From: an uncultured Flavobacteriaceae bacterium
Lineage (GTDB): Bacteria > Bacteroidota > Bacteroidia > Flavobacteriales > Flavobacteriaceae
DNA length: 11,615 nt
Direction of reading: 5' to 3'
Assembly (NCBI GenBank): GCA_938074515.1
Contig: CALJFV010000176.1
Location: 1-11,615, forward strand
The notes under the pieces were generated by a model. It was not told the origin of the DNA, ran no database searches, and saw only the letters and a list, made by a program, of their open reading frames with translations. Shown in pieces: positions 7,193-11,615 of this stretch; positions within the stretch are counted from its first letter, which is position 1, and every line of letters begins with the position of its first letter. The translations under genes were made by a program, and so were the position numbers.

Positions 7193-8691
7193 TGGGAGTA
7201 AAAGCGTTTTTTGCAAAAAGATTTGCCGCAATCGCGGCACGTAAAATTCAACGCTGGGCCAATGATCCTCTTAAAACCCAACAAAAGGTTTTTGCCGCGC
7301 TTATTCAAGGAGCCAAAGACACAAAATTTGGGAGGGATCACAAATTTTCACAAATAAACAGTCATGAGGATTTTGTAGCCAAGGTGCCTATTCGGGATTA
7401 TGAGGCTTTAAGACCCTATGTGGATCAAATGGTGGCCGGGGAATCAGATGTGCTCTGGCCTGGAAAACCATTGTATTATGCCAAAACAAGCGGCACCACT
7501 TCTGGAGCCAAATACATACCGATTACCCAGGCGTCCATGCCTCATCATATTGAAAATGCTAAAAACGCATTGCTGCTTTATATTCACCAAACCGGTAACG
7601 CAAGCTTTGTCTCGCGGAAAATGATTTTTCTTCAGGGCTCACCGGTGTTGACTGAAAAAAACGGAGTACAGTTGGGGCGTCTTTCTGGCATCGTGGCTCA
7701 TTATGTTCCGAGTTATTTACAACGCAACAGAATGCCATCTTGGGAAGTGAATTGTATCGAAGACTGGGAGACCAAAGTGGAGGCAATCGTGCAAGAAACC
7801 AAGAATCAGGATATGGCTTTAATCAGCGGCATACCCTCTTGGGTTCAAATGTATTTTGAAAAACTCATCAAGACCACCGGTAAGCCTGTCGGCGATTTGT
7901 TCCCCAATTTTAATTTGTTCGTTTATGGCGGGGTCAATTTTGAGCCATATCGCCAAAAGTTTCAGCAACTCATTGAACGCAAAACAGACAGTATAGAATT
8001 ATACCCCGCATCGGAAGGGTTTTTTGCCTTTCAAGATCGCCAAGACGACTCAGGGCTGTTGCTTCAGCTCGACTCAGGTATTTTTTACGAGTTCGTCAAA
8101 ACCACTAATTTTTTTGACCCCTCACCCCGCAGACACACCCTGGAAAGTGTTGAAATCGGGGTGGATTACGTGATGATCATTTCCACCAATGCAGGCCTTT
8201 GGGGTTACAACATTGGGGATACTGTGCAATTTACGAGTCTTAAGCCTTTTCGAATAAGGGTCAGCGGACGTCTGAAACATTTTATCTCTGCCTTTGGCGA
8301 GCATGTTATTGGTAAAGAAGTTGAGGAAAGTATGACCCACGCTTTGCAACAATGCGGCGGAAGCATCTCTGAGTTCACGGTGGCACCACAGATCACCCCA
8401 GAGGGCGAAACGCTTCCCTACCACGAATGGTTTGTTGAATTTGAGCGCCTCCCCCAAGACCTTACAGCCTTTGCTGCAGCGATTGATCAGAGGCTCCAAG
8501 AGCAAAATGTTTACTACGCGGACTTGATTCAAGGCAAGGTGCTTCAGCCTTTGAAAATCACTCAGGTATCAATCGGGGGCTTTAATGCAGTAATGAAAAG
8601 CCTCGGACGATTTGGTGGACAGAATAAAGTCCCAAGACTGGCCAATGACCGCGCGCTGGCGGAGCCCCTTAGTACTTGGACACACAATTAG
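7192..8691 (+). CDS. GH3 family protein (ANL-type acyl-adenylate/amido synthetase-like)
   Basis: Plant GH3 enzymes adenylate carboxylic acids such as jasmonate or indole acetate and join them to amino acids. Bacterial members are common in Bacteroidetes but have no settled substrate. The 499-residue protein has the adenylate-binding loop YAKTSGTTSGAKYIPIT (96-112), a second nucleotide motif LYPASEGFFAFQ (270-281), the conserved MIISTNAGLWGYNIGDTVQF (328-347), and the hinge region RLKHFISAFGEHVIGKEVEE (360-379) leading into the C-terminal cap. These are all in the expected order, so it should be catalytically competent. The start at 7192 overlaps the M23 stop (TAATG), so translation is probably coupled; an upstream start at 7141 would add 17 residues inside the M23 gene. 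No signal peptide or membrane helix is seen. Older databases call it GH3 auxin-responsive promoter, a misnomer here. Confidence 0.92.
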   Translation: MGVKAFFAKRFAAIAARKIQRWANDPLKTQQKVFAALIQGAKDTKFGRDHKFSQINSHEDFVAKVPIRDYEALRPYVDQMVAGESDVLWPGKPLYYAKTSGTTSGAKYIPITQASMPHHIENAKNALLLYIHQTGNASFVSRKMIFLQGSPVLTEKNGVQLGRLSGIVAHYVPSYLQRNRMPSWEVNCIEDWETKVEAIVQETKNQDMALISGIPSWVQMYFEKLIKTTGKPVGDLFPNFNLFVYGGVNFEPYRQKFQQLIERKTDSIELYPASEGFFAFQDRQDDSGLLLQLDSGIFYEFVKTTNFFDPSPRRHTLESVEIGVDYVMIISTNAGLWGYNIGDTVQFTSLKPFRIRVSGRLKHFISAFGEHVIGKEVEESMTHALQQCGGSISEFTVAPQITPEGETLPYHEWFVEFERLPQDLTAFAAAIDQRLQEQNVYYADLIQGKVLQPLKITQVSIGGFNAVMKSLGRFGGQNKVPRLANDRALAEPLSTWTHN

Positions 8692-8702
8692 TCGTATCTT
8701 TA
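8676..8702 (+). promoter_or_regulatory. possible promoter of the 559-residue protein gene
   Basis: TATCTTTA (8695-8702) matches the -7 consensus TAnnTTTG except the last base, and a TTG stands at 8676-8678 with a 16-base gap. The -7 box ends 8 bases before the ATG at 8711, a spacing often seen in flavobacterial genes. It overlaps the end of the GH3 gene, so read-through from the M23-GH3 unit is also possible. Confidence 0.4.
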
Positions 8703-8710
8703 CCCAGAAA

Positions 8711-10390
8711 ATGAGTCAACAACTAGGACATACGCGCACAAGGGCTCAGGAGAGTTCTAATGCAATAGAGCGGGTGTACATTACCATGCGCCATTTGTTT
8801 AATCGCGGGTTTTACAAGCCCATGGGTATTAGCGGGACAGCCCTCAGAGAGGCCTTATTGACCCTTCGCCCAGAAATTTATGGCTCCATTGCTGAAGAAA
8901 AAATTGAGCTACAAGGCATGGTTTATATCATGGACCGTCTTCCCTACGGCATCGAACAATGCCAATTTATTGCTTTGACGAGCGACGAGGGGTACAACAA
9001 ATCTCATATTCCAGCAATAATTCCCCCAAAGCGCCGCCGCCATTGTTATCGTATCGATGATCAGCAGATGAATATTGTGATCACGCGCGGCCGCAGTGAG
9101 ATTTATGATATTCTGACCCATTTGACCTTTATGTATATCGAGTCTCACAAGATTATGAAACAGGTCCTGGTGCCCAAAGAAGAGGGTTGGATTCTCAGTA
9201 GAGATTGGCAAAAATTTGCTGAGACAGCGACGCAAAAAACAGAAATCACGACCGCCCAGCGCGAATTAGCCCTAATGCATGCGGCAAGTTTTCTTGGACG
9301 TACATTTGAAGAAGTTCAGGCCTCTTATCCTTTGTTTGCCCAAAAACAAGACCCCGACCATTTTATTCGGTTGATTTATCATTTAGGTCAAGGCGCTATT
9401 GACGAGATCATGGATAAAACAAGGGCCCGCCAGATTTCGTTCAGCCCGGTGTTACGCGAACGCTTAGGGCACCATATTCATGGGGAGCGTTGGGCAAAAA
9501 ACATCAAAGAAACTCTGGTAAAAATGGGCGCAATAGAACGCCCGATGCATATAATCAGCGCCAATATGCACAGTGTAATGAACACCTTGTACGCCGCAAA
9601 AGCACTTCCGAAAGAAGCGACTAAAAAATCAAGCCTAGCCCTTTTTGAATATTTGAGCCAAGAGACGAATAAAAGTGCCCGGTTAAAGGTTCAGGAGTAT
9701 GCTCAAAAAAATGGCATGATTTATTTGGACGACCAAAGCCAGGCGAACATCGATGTACAGGTTATAGATCTCGGCAAAGCTCTGCCTGAGCGATACCCGA
9801 ATAATTCAGGGGAGACGCCGGTTTTGATCGTTATGGATTACGCCTTCGGGGAGCAGGCCTACGAGACTATGGATGAACTGCTTAAGCCACTTAATGCTTC
9901 TGGCAAGACAAAATTTATGCCCGTTGTTTCGATTTCAATAATGGGAAAAGCAGGTATTTTAGAGGGAGGCAAAGGAGATATTATGATTCCAAGGGCCCAC
10001 ATATTTGAAGGCACTGCCGACAATTACCCATTCAAAAATAAGCTGAAACTCAAAGATTTTGAAGGCCATGATGCTTATGCAGGAACCATGATCACCGTTT
10101 TAGGCACATCCTTGCAGAACAAAGACATTCTGAATTTTTTCCACAATTCTTCGTGGGATGTGATCGGGCTTGAGATGGAAGGGGCTCATTATCAGAAAGC
10201 GATTCAGGCGGCCTCAAAAATAAGAGGAAGCATAAGCCCCTCGGTAGCGGTGCGTTATGCATACTATGCCTCGGATAATCCACTTGAGTCAGGAAGCACC
10301 TTGGCCTCAGGGGGCTTGGGCACCACCGGCGTGCGCCCAACCTATGTGATTACCGAAAAAATCATCGAGCAAATCACACAACAAGACTAG
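8711..10390 (+). CDS. uncharacterised Bacteroidetes protein (DUF6909-like) with a nucleoside phosphorylase-like C-terminal domain
   Basis: I recognise this 559-residue protein only as a conserved Bacteroidetes hypothetical, possibly DUF6909. Residues 1-340 are mostly helical-looking and charged, with HCYRIDD (111-117), ITRGRSEIYDILTHLTFMY (124-142) and NMHSVMNTLYAAKALP (285-300), and match no enzyme family I know. Residues about 368-555 resemble the PNP/UDP phosphorylase superfamily: a strand-turn VLIVMDYAFGEQA (371-383), SIMGKAGILEGGKGDIMIP (409-427) like the GxAGG...GD loop, GLEMEGAHYQKA (486-497) like the ribose-binding MEx(G/A) motif with E490, and RYAYYASDNP (515-524), where S521-D522 sit like the catalytic SD of nucleosidases. 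No signal peptide is visible, so it should be cytosolic. A function in nucleotide salvage or turnover is inference; AMP nucleosidase, with its own N-terminal regulatory region, is the nearest architectural analogue I know. The ATG at 8711 avoids a 33-residue extension overlapping GH3. Confidence 0.75.
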   Translation: MSQQLGHTRTRAQESSNAIERVYITMRHLFNRGFYKPMGISGTALREALLTLRPEIYGSIAEEKIELQGMVYIMDRLPYGIEQCQFIALTSDEGYNKSHIPAIIPPKRRRHCYRIDDQQMNIVITRGRSEIYDILTHLTFMYIESHKIMKQVLVPKEEGWILSRDWQKFAETATQKTEITTAQRELALMHAASFLGRTFEEVQASYPLFAQKQDPDHFIRLIYHLGQGAIDEIMDKTRARQISFSPVLRERLGHHIHGERWAKNIKETLVKMGAIERPMHIISANMHSVMNTLYAAKALPKEATKKSSLALFEYLSQETNKSARLKVQEYAQKNGMIYLDDQSQANIDVQVIDLGKALPERYPNNSGETPVLIVMDYAFGEQAYETMDELLKPLNASGKTKFMPVVSISIMGKAGILEGGKGDIMIPRAHIFEGTADNYPFKNKLKLKDFEGHDAYAGTMITVLGTSLQNKDILNFFHNSSWDVIGLEMEGAHYQKAIQAASKIRGSISPSVAVRYAYYASDNPLESGSTLASGGLGTTGVRPTYVITEKIIEQITQQD

Positions 10391-10528
10391 GGACTCAGCG
10401 TTAAGGGGTTGTGCCTGCGTCCTAGAACAGTTTAGCACAAGGGGTTACTGTAGGGGTTTGGTAATGGCCATGAGCCCCCCTGATTAAACCATTAGAGAAA
10501 TCAATGAAAATAACGATATTTGCCCGTG
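10391..10528 (+). other. 138-base intergenic region with short repeats and weak hairpins
   Basis: No gene is seen here. AGGGGTT occurs three times in direct orientation (10404-10410, 10440-10446, 10452-10458). TTGTGC (10409-10414) and GCACAA (10435-10440) form a 6-bp inverted repeat around a 20-base loop. GGTTT (10455-10459) can pair with AAACC (10486-10490), but no T-run follows, so I do not call a terminator. GATATTTG at 10515-10522 resembles a -7 element with one mismatch and ends 6 bases before the rfbB start; it may belong to an rfbB promoter. Confidence 0.4.
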
Positions 10529-11575
10529 ATGGAAAAGGATAATTCTACCACCAGAAAAGCAGCCTCTATCCTGGTTACAGGAGCAGCAGGGTTTATTGGG
10601 TCTAATTATGTGAACCATTACGCTCCCTTAAGCGATGCGCACTGGGTGATTTTAGACAAATTGACTTATGCCGGGCGCTTAGAAAACATTTCTGACCTTG
10701 AGAGCATGCCCAACGCTTCCTTTGTTCAAGGGGATATTTGTGACCGAAACCTACTTAAACGTCTTTTTGAGCAGCATCAATTTGATACCGTGGTGCATTT
10801 TGCCGCTGAGTCGCATGTAGACAACTCCATAACTGGACCTCGAGCCTTTGTAGAAACAAATCTTTTGGGATCTTTTGAACTTTTGCACGCGGCTTATGAG
10901 CTTTGGATGGAAGGGCCAAATGCCTTAAAAAATCATTTTTCCCACGCCCGTTTCTTGCATGTTTCCACCGATGAGGTTTACGGAACCTTGGGGGAAACCG
11001 GTCTCTTTCGCGAAGACACCCCGTATGCTCCGAATAGCCCTTATAGTGCATCAAAAGCAGGCTCCGACATGCTCGCCCGCAGTTATTTTCACACCTATGG
11101 ATTTCCTGTGGTCACGACAAATTGTTCGAATAATTACGGGCCGAATCAACACTCAGAGAAACTCATCCCAACCATTATCCGCAAGGCCATATCTGGAGAA
11201 GACATCCCGATTTATGGAGACGGCCAGAACATTCGTGATTGGCTCTATGTTTTAGACCATTGTAAGGGGATTCAAAAGGCACTAGATTATGGTGCCCTCG
11301 GAGAAACCTATAACATTGGCGGTCGCAACGAGCGCAATAATTTATACATTGCAGAGCGTATTTGTGCGGCTTTAGATGACTTAAGGCCAAAGAAACAAGG
11401 GCATTATAAAGACCAAATTACTTTTGTTAAAGATCGGCCTGGGCATGATTTTCGTTATGCCATAGACGCCACTAAAATTGAGCAGGACTTAGGCTGGAAG
11501 GCTGAAGAAACTTTTGAAACAGGGATTGTTAAAACCATACAATGGTACTTGGCCCATTCGGAGCGCATGTCGTAA
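10529..11575 (+). CDS. rfbB: dTDP-glucose 4,6-dehydratase
   Basis: The enzyme (RfbB/RmlB) uses bound NAD to turn dTDP-glucose into dTDP-4-keto-6-deoxyglucose, the second step to dTDP-rhamnose and other deoxysugars for surface polysaccharides. The 348-residue protein has the extended SDR NAD-binding motif GAAGFIG (18-24), DKLTYAGRLEN (43-53, typical of RmlB), HFAAESHVDNS (90-100), the catalytic triad region STDEVYG (146-152, Thr-Asp-Glu), and the active-site YSASK (Y172, K176). NCSNNYGPNQHSEKLIP (198-214) and GDGQNIRDWLYV (230-241) distinguish RmlB from UDP-glucose epimerase. All catalytic residues appear intact. The ATG at 10529 is chosen over TTG at 10520. Two stop codons stand in tandem (TAATAA). 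rfbA, rfbC and rfbD, its usual partners, could follow just outside the window. Confidence 0.95.
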   Translation: MEKDNSTTRKAASILVTGAAGFIGSNYVNHYAPLSDAHWVILDKLTYAGRLENISDLESMPNASFVQGDICDRNLLKRLFEQHQFDTVVHFAAESHVDNSITGPRAFVETNLLGSFELLHAAYELWMEGPNALKNHFSHARFLHVSTDEVYGTLGETGLFREDTPYAPNSPYSASKAGSDMLARSYFHTYGFPVVTTNCSNNYGPNQHSEKLIPTIIRKAISGEDIPIYGDGQNIRDWLYVLDHCKGIQKALDYGALGETYNIGGRNERNNLYIAERICAALDDLRPKKQGHYKDQITFVKDRPGHDFRYAIDATKIEQDLGWKAEETFETGIVKTIQWYLAHSERMS

Positions 11576-11615
11576 TAAGAGAGCGGGCCCGGGCTTAATT
11601 CGTTAAAAACAACAT

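Noticed and set aside
8122-8532. 136-codon open frame antisense to GH3
   Set aside because: It lies wholly within a strongly conserved GH3 coding region and its translation has no recognisable domain; it is a shadow frame. The same holds for the other antisense frames inside pgk, the transglycosylase and rfbB.
8612-8710. N-terminal extension of the 559-residue protein overlapping the end of the GH3 gene
   Set aside because: It overlaps well-conserved GH3 sequence in another frame, reads as unstructured residues, and the ATG at 8711 sits right after a promoter-like box.
10520-10528. TTG start adding three residues to RfbB
   Set aside because: An ATG follows nine bases later and the TTG belongs to a possible -7 element.
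10391-10528. Possible tRNA or structured RNA gene
   Set aside because: There is no TTCRA T-loop, no acceptor-stem pairing and no CCA; only short imperfect hairpins are seen.
11584-11591. GC-rich palindrome CGGGCCCG after rfbB
   Set aside because: It has no T-run and no usable loop; an 8-bp palindrome alone is weak evidence for a terminator or binding site.

Overview
The window looks like chromosomal core sequence of a member of the Bacteroidota, most likely Flavobacteriales. Three things suggest this. The gene set includes the DUF4837 lipoprotein, the short TatA, a membrane-anchored M23 peptidase and a bacterial GH3 protein in an order I recognise from flavobacteria. Start codons lack clear Shine-Dalgarno sequences. 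Promoter-like octamers fit the Bacteroidetes -7 element TAnnTTTG. I cannot name the genus. I see no insertion sequence, phage gene, CRISPR array, tRNA or rRNA, and no frameshifted gene.

Layout. Bases 1-16 are a perfect 16-bp parS palindrome (ParB/Spo0J binding site), directly in front of a class I SAM methyltransferase (29-880). A convergent gene, the DNA polymerase III delta' subunit (holB, minus strand, 1020-2171), follows. It diverges from pgk (phosphoglycerate kinase, 2245-3435). pgk heads a tight run with a lytic transglycosylase carrying two LysM domains (3439-5019) and a DUF4837 lipoprotein (5016-6008). Then comes tatA on the minus strand (6035-6220). It diverges, from a compact 105-bp region with two identical facing TACATTTG boxes, from an M23 metallopeptidase (6326-7192), which overlaps a GH3-family protein (7192-8691). 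A 559-residue protein of poorly characterised family (8711-10390) comes next. The window ends with rfbB/rmlB, dTDP-glucose 4,6-dehydratase (10529-11575), probably the first gene of a dTDP-rhamnose or surface-sugar cluster that continues outside.

How the genes fit together. Much of the window concerns the cell envelope: glycan cleavage (LysM transglycosylase), peptide cross-link cleavage or its regulation (M23), an envelope lipoprotein, Tat export and nucleotide-sugar synthesis. Interleaved are housekeeping genes for glycolysis (pgk) and replication (holB), plus a chromosome-segregation site.

The two points most worth following up are the exact parS site and the 559-residue protein. Its C-terminal part carries what look like nucleoside phosphorylase/nucleosidase (PNP/UDP superfamily) motifs behind a long uncharacterised N-terminal region, a layout reminiscent of AMP nucleosidase. 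No wholly new multi-gene system is evident; most of the region is ordinary core genome.
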